A stretch of DNA of 64,000 nt from Campylobacter concisus (GTDB taxonomy: Bacteria > Campylobacterota > Campylobacteria > Campylobacterales > Campylobacteraceae), in NCBI RefSeq assembly GCF_002913225.1, contig NZ_PPAW01000057.1, positions 62,001 to 126,000 of the forward strand, in the 5' to 3' direction. A program made the translations under genes and the position numbers. The notes beneath the pieces were generated by a model. The model ran no database searches. It had not been told where the DNA came from and worked only from the letters and a program-made list of their open reading frames with translations. Positions 55,276 through 63,226 of the stretch are shown here, piece after piece; within the stretch, counting starts at the first letter, position 1; every line of letters starts with the position of its first letter.

Positions 55276-57386
55276 AAAGAATTTTACTTAGCTTAGTTGC
55301 TTTAAATTTGGCATTGCCTCAAATTTATGCTAGTGAAAATGACAAGGTTTTAGAAGCGGTCGATGTCGTGGAGAGCGAGCGAAGAGACGATGCAAACTAC
55401 TTTGCAAAAGAGCTTGTAAAGAGCACAACTAGGCTAAATTTAACCTCTCGTCAAACGCCCCAGTCGCTAACTGTGCTAACAGAGGCCAGGCTAAAAGATC
55501 AAGGCATCAAGGACTATCAAGTGCTTCTTAGAAATATCCCAGGCGTCACGCTAAACAAATGGGACGAGCGCGTATATCCGACGGCTCGTGGCTTTGCGAT
55601 AGATTATTACTTGCTTGATTCGATGCCTAGCTTTGGCGGCTTTAGCCTTGGCGCAAATGATATGAGCTTGCTGCCTTATGAAAGAGTTGAGGTGGTAAAA
55701 GGGGCAAATGGCCTACTTGCAGGCGCTGGCAATCCAGCTGCAAGCTTAAATTTCATAAGAAAAAGAGCAGACTCAAAGGAGCTAAAAGGAAATTTTGGCG
55801 TAAGTGCTGGCTCATACGATAGATACGGCGTAAATGGCGATGTGCAAACGCCAGTAAATGAGAGTGGAAGCGTCAGAGCGAGACTTTCATTTATGCACGA
55901 GAAGTCGCACTCTTATATGGATTATTACAACCGCAAAAATAGCGCAATTTATGGCGTCGTAGATAGCGACATAGGCGATAGCTCATGGCTTAGTCTTGGT
56001 GCGTTTTATCAAGAGCTAAGACGCCACGGCATTAGATGGGGGGGCATGCCGGCATTTTACACAGATGGCTCTAGGACAAATTTTAGTAAAAATGAAATTT
56101 TCTCTCAGCCTTGGACTAGATGGGACATAAAAACACTTGATTTTTATGCTGATTTTAAGCACTACTTTGAAAATGAAGCGAGCTTAAATTTAAGTTACTC
56201 ATTTAGGCGCGCAAATACCGATTCAAATTTACTCTACTACGGCGGAGCGGTAAATTTAGATGGCACTGGCAACATAGGTGATCTTAGCGTTTATGCAAAC
56301 AAAAGAGAGGAGAACATCCATAACGTCGATGCATACGCAAATATCCCTTACGAGCTAGCAAATTTATCCCATGAGTTTGTCTTTGGCGCTATGTATAACA
56401 ACTATCAAAAAAGTAGCGATAAGGTAAGTAGTTACTGGCTACAAAAGACCACGCCAGCTGGGATTGCTTATACAGCTAGAAGCAGGATTGATTTTAAAAA
56501 CTTACATCTTGATGATCCAAAATTCCCTTACGAAGATCAAAACAATAAAGACAAAACGATACAAAAGGCATTTTACGCGGCAAATAAACTATCAATCACC
56601 GATGAGCTTAAATTTTTGCTAGGTGCCAGGGTGAGCTACTACAAATACGAGATCGAGGGTGGTAAAGGCAATAGAAATTTCACAAATGAGATCACACCAT
56701 ATCTTGGCATCACCTACGACATCGGAGCAAACCACACTCTATATGCTAGCTACACGAGCATATTTAAACCTCAAACCGCAAAAGATGCAAATGATAAATA
56801 TCTAGATCCTATCCAAGGCAAGGACTATGAAGTGGGCATCAAAGGCGAGTATCTTGACGGGGCGCTTCAAGCAAGTCTTGGCGTCTTTAAGATCGTGCAA
56901 GACAAGCTTGGCATAAACACTGGCAAGAAAAATCCAGCGACAAATGCCGACATATTTGAAGCTGGCAAAGGCGTGACAAGCAAGGGCGTCGAGCTAGATC
57001 TAAACGGCGAGATCACTAAAAACTTAAGCCTAAGCTTTGGTGCAACGCACTTTAACGCAAAAGATGCCAAAGGTGAGAAATATGCCACCGACTCATCAAG
57101 AAGCACGGCAAATTTATTTGCAAAGTATGAATTTAGGGACTTTAGAGTAGGGGCTGGAGCTATGTATAAGAGTAAAATTTACACCGGCAAGGGCGCAGGT
57201 GAGATCACGCAAAAGGGCTACACCTTGGCAAATTTGATGTTTGGATATAAATTTGCTAAAAACTTTGACGTGCAGCTAAATATCGACAATCTCTTTAACA
57301 AAAAATACTATGAGGGCATTGGTGCAAACAAGATGGTTTATGGTGACCCACGCACCTTTAATCTCAGCTTCAACTATAAGTTTTAG
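55272..57386 (+). CDS. TonB-dependent siderophore receptor
   Basis: The 704-residue outer-membrane receptor has a signal peptide (ending QIYA). The plug domain runs about residues 50-160, with TTRLNLTSRQTPQSLTVLTE and RNIPGVTLNKWDERVYPTAR, then VEVVKGANGLLAGAGNPAAS. A 22-strand barrel follows, ending FNLSFNYKF with the terminal Phe. The plug is of the FhuE/FpvA hydroxamate-siderophore type; the ligand is not known. A run of seven G (56038-56044) lies in the coding sequence. Confidence 0.93.
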   Translation: MKRILLSLVALNLALPQIYASENDKVLEAVDVVESERRDDANYFAKELVKSTTRLNLTSRQTPQSLTVLTEARLKDQGIKDYQVLLRNIPGVTLNKWDERVYPTARGFAIDYYLLDSMPSFGGFSLGANDMSLLPYERVEVVKGANGLLAGAGNPAASLNFIRKRADSKELKGNFGVSAGSYDRYGVNGDVQTPVNESGSVRARLSFMHEKSHSYMDYYNRKNSAIYGVVDSDIGDSSWLSLGAFYQELRRHGIRWGGMPAFYTDGSRTNFSKNEIFSQPWTRWDIKTLDFYADFKHYFENEASLNLSYSFRRANTDSNLLYYGGAVNLDGTGNIGDLSVYANKREENIHNVDAYANIPYELANLSHEFVFGAMYNNYQKSSDKVSSYWLQKTTPAGIAYTARSRIDFKNLHLDDPKFPYEDQNNKDKTIQKAFYAANKLSITDELKFLLGARVSYYKYEIEGGKGNRNFTNEITPYLGITYDIGANHTLYASYTSIFKPQTAKDANDKYLDPIQGKDYEVGIKGEYLDGALQASLGVFKIVQDKLGINTGKKNPATNADIFEAGKGVTSKGVELDLNGEITKNLSLSFGATHFNAKDAKGEKYATDSSRSTANLFAKYEFRDFRVGAGAMYKSKIYTGKGAGEITQKGYTLANLMFGYKFAKNFDVQLNIDNLFNKKYYEGIGANKMVYGDPRTFNLSFNYKF

Positions 57387-57403
57387 CTAAATTTACTCTA
57401 ATG

Positions 57404-57427
57404 CGCCAGCTAAATTTTTAGTTGGCG
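57404..57427 (+). terminator. Hairpin after the TonB receptor gene
   Basis: CGCCAGCTAA/TTAGTTGGCG with one G-T pair and a 4-base loop. Confidence 0.6.
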
Positions 57428-57451
57428 ACCTTCATTTTTTGCATAGTAGGT

Positions 57452-57457
57452 GTATAA
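57452..57457 (+). promoter_or_regulatory. Putative -10 element for the small membrane protein gene
   Basis: TATAAT lies 26 bases before the TTG start at 57483. Confidence 0.45.
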
Positions 57458-57482
57458 TTTCAAAAAAAATAAGGAATTTGCA

Positions 57483-57995
57483 TTGCTAAAAGTTGAAGTG
57501 ATATATAAATTTTGTATTGTCTGTGCTCTTGCCTGTGGGATCTGCCTGCTTGCATTTACTGGGCTAAATTTCGCCATGGGTGATTATAGTGAGTGGATGA
57601 TGAGTGCGCATAAATTTGCAGGAGCTTTGATCGTTTGTGCCGTGATCTTGCACCTTTTTAACCGCAGAAGAAAGCTAGTAAAGCTCATAAATGAGATAAT
57701 CGACGTCACCACGCACCGCAAAAATCCAACTATATGCAACATGGACCGCATCATCGCCTCGCTTGAGCCTTACACTATCAGTGAAATTTCACACATGCTT
57801 GGCTTTGATGAAGCTGAGTTCTGCAAGAGCTTGCGCGAAAATGATGTTAAATTTAATGACGCTAGCCAGACTTTACGCCAGATCGCGAGGCTAAACGATG
57901 AGAAGATATTTTTCGTGCTAGTTCTCATCGTCGAAGCCAAATTTGGCAAGAGATTTTGCGGTGCGGTAAGTTGCAATGTCGCAAGAAAATTTTAG
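57483..57995 (+). CDS. Small membrane protein, DUF4405-like
   Basis: The 170-residue protein has two membrane helices (about 8-30 and 42-62) with histidines HKFAG and LHLFNRR, as in heme-binding DUF4405 proteins. A soluble domain of about 100 residues follows; it is helical, with SLEPYTISEISHMLGFDEAE. The start is TTG, 6 bases after AAGGAA; a GTG at 57450 would sit inside the -10 element. It may pass electrons in the adjoining iron-uptake system; this is context only. Overlaps the convergent antiporter gene by 4 bases. Confidence 0.6.
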   Translation: MLKVEVIYKFCIVCALACGICLLAFTGLNFAMGDYSEWMMSAHKFAGALIVCAVILHLFNRRRKLVKLINEIIDVTTHRKNPTICNMDRIIASLEPYTISEISHMLGFDEAEFCKSLRENDVKFNDASQTLRQIARLNDEKIFFVLVLIVEAKFGKRFCGAVSCNVARKF

Positions 57996-59566
57996 TACTC
58001 GCTATGCTCCTGCCACCTTCGCTCCTCAAGGTCGATGTGATACAAAAAGATCCTGATGATCTCTTCGTCGATTTTTGGGTCTTTGTTTAGCTCACGAAGC
58101 GCCTTTCTTTGTTCCTCTAAAATTTCAAAATACCTCTGTTTTGTCTCGTCACTGATCTCAAAATTTTCGCTCTCAAGCTCGAAATTCCAAACCTCCTCAA
58201 GCTTTTGAAATAAAAAATGCTCATCGCCCACAAATTTCTCCTTTTTAAATTTAAGCGAAGCCTGCGCAAGTGCCTTTTTGATCTTGATCCTTGCAAGTTC
58301 ATTTGGCATGTGGTCGTTAAAGTCTGGAAATTTCACGCTTTTGATGAGCAGTGGCAAGCTTAGCCCCTGAACTACGAGCGTTAGCAAGATCACGACAAAG
58401 GTGATAAACAAGATGAGATCTCTATGCGGAAACGGCTCGCTACCAGCCATGGCGGGGATAGAGAGTGCCGTAGCTAGCGAGACTACGCCCCTCATGCCCG
58501 CCCAACCGACGATAAATGGTGTGGCTTTGCCAGGGTTGCGATCATCCGCCACGCTGATAAAGCGCTTCATAAATATCGTGATATAAACGGCTCCGTATGA
58601 TGCCAAAAGCCTAATGACGATGAGCACGGCAGTCACCAAAACGCCGTAAGATAGTGCCTCAAGCAGCGAGACACCGCTACGCTTTAGCCCTGCTAAAATT
58701 TCAGGCAGATCAAGGCCGATCATGGTAAAGGCAAGGCCGTTTAGCAAGAAAATAAGGTTGTACCAAACGGGGAAAGCGTGGATCCTTGTTGAAGCGGTTA
58801 AAATTTCGTTTCGTTTTGTCGAGAGGTAAAGTCCGCCGCAAACTACCGCCAAAACGCCGCTCGCGCCAAGCTCCTCAGCTAAAATATACATAACATAAGG
58901 CGTCGTGATCGTCATGATCGTATCGCTGTTCTCATCGGTTGGCAAGGTCTTATGCAAAAAGTAGGCTACTAATGCCACCACAAGACCGACCAAAACACCG
59001 CCAGCCACCATCCAGACAAAGCTTGCAGCCGCCTTGTACCAGATAAACTGCCCAGTAGTCACTGCCACTGCGGCAAAGCGAAAGATGATGAGCGATGATG
59101 CGTCATTTAAAAGGCTCTCGCCTTCTAAAATAGCGCTGATCCTGCGCGGTGCTTTGACAAATTTAAAGATCGCAGCCGTACTCACCGCATCTGGTGGTGA
59201 GACGATGGCGCCAAGCATGAAGCCAAGGGCGAGCGAGAAGCCAGGGATCACTAAATTTGCTATCACGGCAATAGCTGCTGCGCTTATGAAAACGACGATA
59301 AATGCAAAACTTCCAATCACTCGGCGCCATTTATAGAGCTCTTTTATCGAGTTTGCCCATGCGGCCTCGTAAAGAAGCGGCGGTAAAAATATGATGAAAA
59401 TAAGCTCTGGATCGATCCTGATGGTGGGTAAATTTGGCACAAAGCTAATGGCAAGACCGCCCAAAACTAAAAGCACCGGATAGGCTACTTTTAGGCTGTT
59501 TGAGATCATCACTAAAGCGATAATGATAGCTAGTAAAGCCAAAAATAGTAGTAAGTGTTCAATCAT
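57992..59566 (-). CDS. Na+/H+ antiporter, CPA1/NhaP family
   Basis: The 524-residue protein has about 12 membrane segments. Conserved are FIIFLPPLLYEAAWANS near residue 57, GAIVSPPDAVS near 120 (transport Asp) and GESLLNDASSLIIF near 150. The hydrophilic tail, about residue 410 to the end, is charged and likely regulatory. It exchanges Na+ or K+ for H+ at the inner membrane. Confidence 0.93.
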   Translation of the reverse strand: MIEHLLLFLALLAIIIALVMISNSLKVAYPVLLVLGGLAISFVPNLPTIRIDPELIFIIFLPPLLYEAAWANSIKELYKWRRVIGSFAFIVVFISAAAIAVIANLVIPGFSLALGFMLGAIVSPPDAVSTAAIFKFVKAPRRISAILEGESLLNDASSLIIFRFAAVAVTTGQFIWYKAAASFVWMVAGGVLVGLVVALVAYFLHKTLPTDENSDTIMTITTPYVMYILAEELGASGVLAVVCGGLYLSTKRNEILTASTRIHAFPVWYNLIFLLNGLAFTMIGLDLPEILAGLKRSGVSLLEALSYGVLVTAVLIVIRLLASYGAVYITIFMKRFISVADDRNPGKATPFIVGWAGMRGVVSLATALSIPAMAGSEPFPHRDLILFITFVVILLTLVVQGLSLPLLIKSVKFPDFNDHMPNELARIKIKKALAQASLKFKKEKFVGDEHFLFQKLEEVWNFELESENFEISDETKQRYFEILEEQRKALRELNKDPKIDEEIIRIFLYHIDLEERRWQEHSEY

Positions 59567-59596
59567 CTTTTTCTTTTAAATTTTCTTTTAAATTTA

Positions 59597-59684
59597 TGGC
59601 GGGCAGAGAGAGATTCGAACTCTCGGTGAGTTGCCCCACACACGCGTTCCAGGCGTGCTCCTTAAACCGCTCGGACATCTACCC
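59597..59684 (-). tRNA. tRNA-Ser(GGA)
   Basis: The reverse complement begins GGGTAGATGTCCGAGCGG. It has the anticodon loop CTGGAAC (anticodon GGA, codon UCC), a long variable arm as expected for serine, GTTCGAATC in the T arm, and ends TCTGCCCGCCA with encoded CCA. 88 bases. Confidence 0.95.
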
Positions 59685-59727
59685 AAGAAGAAGGTGATTA
59701 TATCTTCATTTGCTTAATGCTTGGCTT

Positions 59728-60210
59728 TTAGAGCTTTAACCCCAAGATAACGACATCTTTATACTCGCCATCCATCAGGCAAACGCCAGGCAGTTCGCCC
59801 CATTTTTCAAAGCCAAATTTCAAAAATAGCCCAAGGCTTGCTTCGTTTTTGCTAAAGATTAGCGCGATGATGTTTTTTAAATTTAGCTCTCTAGCTTCAT
59901 TTAGGCTGTGGGCTAAAAGCTGCTTGCCGATGCCCTTTTTAAGAGCCTTTTTAGCGACATATACGCTTATCTCTACGCTTATATCGTAAGCGATCTTTGG
60001 ATTAAAGTCGCTTAGCGAGCAGTAGCCTAAAATTTCACCATTTTCTTTGTAGATAAAGATAGGGCGCGAGTTGCCGTGGGCGTTAAACCAAGGCTCTCGC
60101 TCCTTTGTGCTAACTGGCCGCATATCAGCAGTCGCACTTCTTTCTAGTATGTAGTCATTATAAATTTTCGTGATCGCTTCAAGGTCGCTTAAATTTGCTC
60201 GCTCGATCAA
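59728..60210 (-). CDS. GNAT acetyltransferase, phosphinothricin acetyltransferase-like
   Basis: This 160-residue protein has a single GNAT domain: ITKIYNDYILERSATADMRP at the start, ILGYCSLSDF in the core, and the acetyl-CoA loop KKALKKGIGKQLLAHS near residue 93. NEASLGLFLKFGFEKWGELP is typical of PAT/YncA proteins. The substrate is unknown. It starts 2 bases after the M48 gene. Confidence 0.85.
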   Translation of the reverse strand: MIERANLSDLEAITKIYNDYILERSATADMRPVSTKEREPWFNAHGNSRPIFIYKENGEILGYCSLSDFNPKIAYDISVEISVYVAKKALKKGIGKQLLAHSLNEARELNLKNIIALIFSKNEASLGLFLKFGFEKWGELPGVCLMDGEYKDVVILGLKL

Positions 60211-60212
60211 GC

Positions 60213-61016
60213 CTAGCCTTTTTTGGCTGCTTGATATACTGGCTCAAGCTTTGCTGCGACCTCTTTTAGATCCTTGATCCTGCTCTCGTTTGATGGGTGA
60301 GTGCTTAAAATTTCAGGTATTTTACCACCACTCATCTTGCTCATCTTGACCCAAACTTCGACCGCCTCTTTTGGATCATATCCAGCTCTTGCCATTAGCT
60401 CAGTGCCGATGTGATCAGCTTCGGTCTCGTGTGAGCGAGAAAATGGTAGTGATATGGTGTATTGGCTGGCTAAATTTAGAGCGCTTGCGCCAAGGTCGCC
60501 AAGTCCTGTGGCGGTCGCGACTGCAAAGATGCCGATGTTTTTGAGCTGGTCGGTGCTCGCTTGCTCCCTGCTGTGCTCTCTAAGCGCGTGGGCGATCTCG
60601 TGACCCATGACCGCTGCTAGCTGCGCATCTGTCAAATTTAGCTTTTTAATAATACCGCTATAAACGACGATCCTGCCCCCTGGCATGCACCAAGCATTTA
60701 GCGTATCTTCGTTTATGACATTTACTTGCCACTTCCATTTTAGGGCGTCGTCTCTGAAAACGCCAGTTTGCGCGATCAGCCTTTTTGCAATATCTTGAAC
60801 CCTTTTTGTGAGGATCGGATCGACATTTAGCTCGCCCTTGCTTCTAGCGGCTGTGAGCGTCTTGACGTAGGCTTGAGCCGAGCTTTGCTCCATCGCTTCA
60901 GAAGATACTAGCATGAACTGCTTGCGATCTGCGCCCACGACGCCTGACTTTGTGACGCTCGTGCAGCCTGTGATAAGCATGCTAGCTGTTAATAACGTAA
61001 GTAAAATTTTTTTCAT
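60213..61016 (-). CDS. M48-family metallopeptidase lipoprotein
   Basis: The 267-residue product has a lipobox LITGC (C18), so it is anchored in the periplasm or outer membrane. The zinc motif HEIAH lies in VMGHEIAHALREHSR, and the third ligand region is HETEADHIGTELMARAGYDP. The start is the second of two ATGs, because the first overlaps AAGGA. Related LoiP/YcaL proteases act on envelope proteins. Confidence 0.9.
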   Translation of the reverse strand: MKKILLTLLTASMLITGCTSVTKSGVVGADRKQFMLVSSEAMEQSSAQAYVKTLTAARSKGELNVDPILTKRVQDIAKRLIAQTGVFRDDALKWKWQVNVINEDTLNAWCMPGGRIVVYSGIIKKLNLTDAQLAAVMGHEIAHALREHSREQASTDQLKNIGIFAVATATGLGDLGASALNLASQYTISLPFSRSHETEADHIGTELMARAGYDPKEAVEVWVKMSKMSGGKIPEILSTHPSNESRIKDLKEVAAKLEPVYQAAKKG

Positions 61017-61130
61017 TTTCATCCTTTTTGGATTAAAATTTGGCGTATTATAGCCTGAGTTGGATATGCATTGTTAAACGAAGTGCGAAATTTAAATTTT
61101 GCGATTTCAAAAATAGAAATTTACCACTTT

Positions 61131-61340
61131 TGCAAATTTTAAACTTTCATTCACTCGCAAGAATTGACTACTAAAATTACTCGCTCATGAAATTTTAAAA
61201 TTTGTTATAAACTCCTTTGGCATAAAACGCATGCGGCGCAAAGCGCTATCGCATGCACTTCTAACGTGCGAGGGGTTTGGGGGATCTAAAGGGAGATAAG
61301 GGGACGGCTTCGTAACTTGAGTCCCCTTGTCTCCCTTTTG
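61131..61340 (+). repeat. Composite repeat ABC, copy 3, with shortened part A
   Basis: A (61131-61204) lacks the inner TGGCTTCGCTTACAGC part found in copy 1. B (61229-61256) reads GCATGC GGCGC AAA GCGCT ATC GCATGC, with changes on both sides of the inner stem. C (61288-61338) pairs AAAGGGAGA and AAGGGGAC with GTCCCCTT and TCTCCCTTT around GGCTTCGTAACTTGA. Confidence 0.73.
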
Positions 61341-61358
61341 ATAAATTTATATCTCAAA

Positions 61359-61472
61359 GTAAATTTTAAACTTTTACTCGCTCGCAAGAATTGACTACTA
61401 AAATTTGGCTTCGCTTACCGCTTAGCTCAAATTTTAGAGCCGAAATTACTCGTTCATAAAATTTTAAAATTT
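61359..61472 (+). repeat. Composite repeat, part A only
   Basis: Nearly the same as part A of copy 1, followed by the linker CTTGACACTTATATGATTTG that also follows A in copy 1 (GACCGATACTTATCTGACTTG). Confidence 0.7.
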
Positions 61473-61505
61473 ACTTGACACTTATATGATTTGATAAATC
61501 AAATT

Positions 61506-61617
61506 TGCAAAATTTAAATTTCGCTCATTCGCTTAGTAGGCTACAAATTTCAGTTCTAGTTACTGCTTATCACTAAATTTAGTATCTTTATATGTTCGTC
61601 TATAAATTTTAAAATTT
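61506..61617 (+). repeat. Diverged part A overlapping the end of the SbmA-like gene
   Basis: It keeps the ends TGCAAAATTTAAATTTCGCTCATTCGC and TTCGTCTATAAATTTTAAAATTTT. The right half encodes the last 19 or so residues of the minus-strand transporter gene. Confidence 0.6.
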
Positions 61618-62630
61618 TCTGGACGCTCTTGTACAAAAAAACGCCTTTTCACTATTCCAATTTTATTGTCCAAATTTATATTTCTCTCAAATTCTCTCAA
61701 ACGCTTATTGACCGATCTTAGCTCCGTTATCGTCGTCCAGTTATCGATAAATACGCTAAAACTCTCTCTAACCTGCGAGAAAGCATTGCTAGCTTGCACG
61801 AGGACGCCAAGCGTGATGACGCCGCTAAATAGGCCATTGCCCATGATGATGTAAGGCACGATGACAAGAATTTGCGAAAACGAGATGAGCCAAAGATTAA
61901 AGTAGCCGTAGTGCAAAAATAGCTTATAGTAGTTTAGCTTCACCCCTGTAAAAAGCTCTAGCATGACGTTTGGCTGGCAAAATTTGAGCTTATTATCCTC
62001 GCCATAAACTAGCTCTTTTCTAAAGGCAGCTTCTGCTTTTTGGTTGTTATACTCAAGGTGCGGTAGCTTTATGCCCACAAACCACGATACGATGAGGCCT
62101 CCGACGCTAATTAGTAGCGCGATATAAACTAGCGAGCCCTCGATGTCCTTGATGAAAGGTAGGCTCACGCTTTTGCTTAGCTCCCAAAGCACTGGTATAA
62201 AGGCAATCAGCGTCATAAATGCCTTTAAAACCTGCACACCAAGGCTCTCCATGATCTTAGCAAAGCGATAAACATCCTCTTGGATACGCTGCGAGCTGCC
62301 CTCGATGTCGTTTTGGCAGTTTCGCCAAAATTTGAGGTACTTAAAGGTCATCGCCTCCCTCCAGCGAAAGACCCAGTGGCTCGCAAAGAACGATATCACC
62401 GTGTAGGTCACGACATAAGGCATGGCGATCTTTAAGAAATTTAATATCTCACGCCAAAACTCATCTACATTGTGATCCTTTGAGTTTTGCATGATGTCGT
62501 AGAAATTTTTATACCACTCGTTGATGCGGACGTTTAGATGCGTTTGATAGACAAGCAGCAAGATGATAAATAGCGCTCCGCCGTAAGCCCAAAGCGCCCA
62601 TTTTTTATCTTTGAAAAATGATGAAAACAT
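61560..62630 (-). CDS. SbmA/BacA-family peptide transporter
   Basis: The 356-residue inner-membrane protein has about seven membrane segments. Family marks are the WALWAYGGALFIILLLVYQT start, NVRINEWYKNFYDIMQ near residue 34, the HWVFRWREAMTFKYLKFWR segment near 80, and EGSSQRIQEDVYRF near 110. The partner-less SbmA type imports peptides and antimicrobial compounds by proton motive force. The start is MFSSFFKDKK, with AAAGG 8 bases upstream. The final residues ENFKIYRRTYKDTKFSDKQ come from an overlapping repeat copy. Confidence 0.9.
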   Translation of the reverse strand: MFSSFFKDKKWALWAYGGALFIILLLVYQTHLNVRINEWYKNFYDIMQNSKDHNVDEFWREILNFLKIAMPYVVTYTVISFFASHWVFRWREAMTFKYLKFWRNCQNDIEGSSQRIQEDVYRFAKIMESLGVQVLKAFMTLIAFIPVLWELSKSVSLPFIKDIEGSLVYIALLISVGGLIVSWFVGIKLPHLEYNNQKAEAAFRKELVYGEDNKLKFCQPNVMLELFTGVKLNYYKLFLHYGYFNLWLISFSQILVIVPYIIMGNGLFSGVITLGVLVQASNAFSQVRESFSVFIDNWTTITELRSVNKRLREFERNINLDNKIGIVKRRFFVQERPENFKIYRRTYKDTKFSDKQ

Positions 62631-62739
62631 AAAGTGCCTTTTGTAAATTTTGGCAATTATAGCAGGCAAGGTTTAAGCATTTATATAAAATTTAAACCCA
62701 AACTATATCATTTTGCAAATTTTAACGTAAAGGAAAATG

Positions 62740-63186
62740 ATGAAGAAATTTGCATTTTTAGCTCTTAGTCTTTGTGCGACCTTAGCACTTGCGGCCGATA
62801 TAAAGGTCTATAAAAGCCCAACTTGTGGTTGTTGTGGCAACTGGGCGAGTGCTATGCAAAAGGCTGGCTTTAGCGAAGAGACCATCAAAGTAGATGACTT
62901 GGTCAAGGTCAAAAAAGAATTTCACGTGCCACTAGAGCTTTCAAGCTGTCACACAGCTATCGTTGATGGCTACGTCATCGAGGGTCACGTGCCAGCTGAT
63001 GAGGTCAAGCGCCTGCTGGAGCTTAAACCAAAAGATGCCGTTGGTATCGCAGTGCCTGGCATGCCTATGGAGAGTCAGGGCATGGAGCAAGGCGGCAAAG
63101 CCGAGCAATACGACGTTATACTCTTTAAAAAAGATGGTTCACAAGAGGTCTTTGCTACTTACATCGGCTCTAAAAAGCTAAAATAA
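62740..63186 (+). CDS. DUF411 periplasmic metal-binding protein
   Basis: The 148-residue exported protein has a signal peptide (MKKFAFLALSLCATLALA). The thioredoxin-like DUF411 domain has KVYKSPTCGCCGNW near residue 23, SSCHTAIVDGYVIEGHVPAD near 69 and the Met/Gly-rich GIAVPGMPMESQGME. The family is linked with copper handling. The second ATG of an ATGATG pair is favoured by spacing from AGGA. Transcribed divergently from the sbmA-like gene. Confidence 0.88.
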   Translation: MKKFAFLALSLCATLALAADIKVYKSPTCGCCGNWASAMQKAGFSEETIKVDDLVKVKKEFHVPLELSSCHTAIVDGYVIEGHVPADEVKRLLELKPKDAVGIAVPGMPMESQGMEQGGKAEQYDVILFKKDGSQEVFATYIGSKKLK

Positions 63187-63198
63187 CTTCAAATTTAG

Positions 63199-63226
63199 AC
63201 TTAGCTCGTCTTTTGATGGGCTAAGT
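63199..63226. terminator. Bidirectional terminator between convergent genes
   Basis: ACTTAGCTCGTC pairs with GATGGGCTAAGT (12 bp with two G-T pairs) around TTTT, touching the stop codon of the symporter gene. Confidence 0.7.

Larger units (their letters stand above)
61017..61559. other. 540 bp non-coding region with composite repeats
   Basis: This space holds three copies of repeat part A, one with B and C; they are listed separately. No gene is seen. Confidence 0.7.

Noticed and set aside
59597-59684. Integration site for a genomic island at the tRNA-Ser gene
   Set aside because: No integrase, no direct repeat of the tRNA 3' end and no change in gene type are seen next to it.
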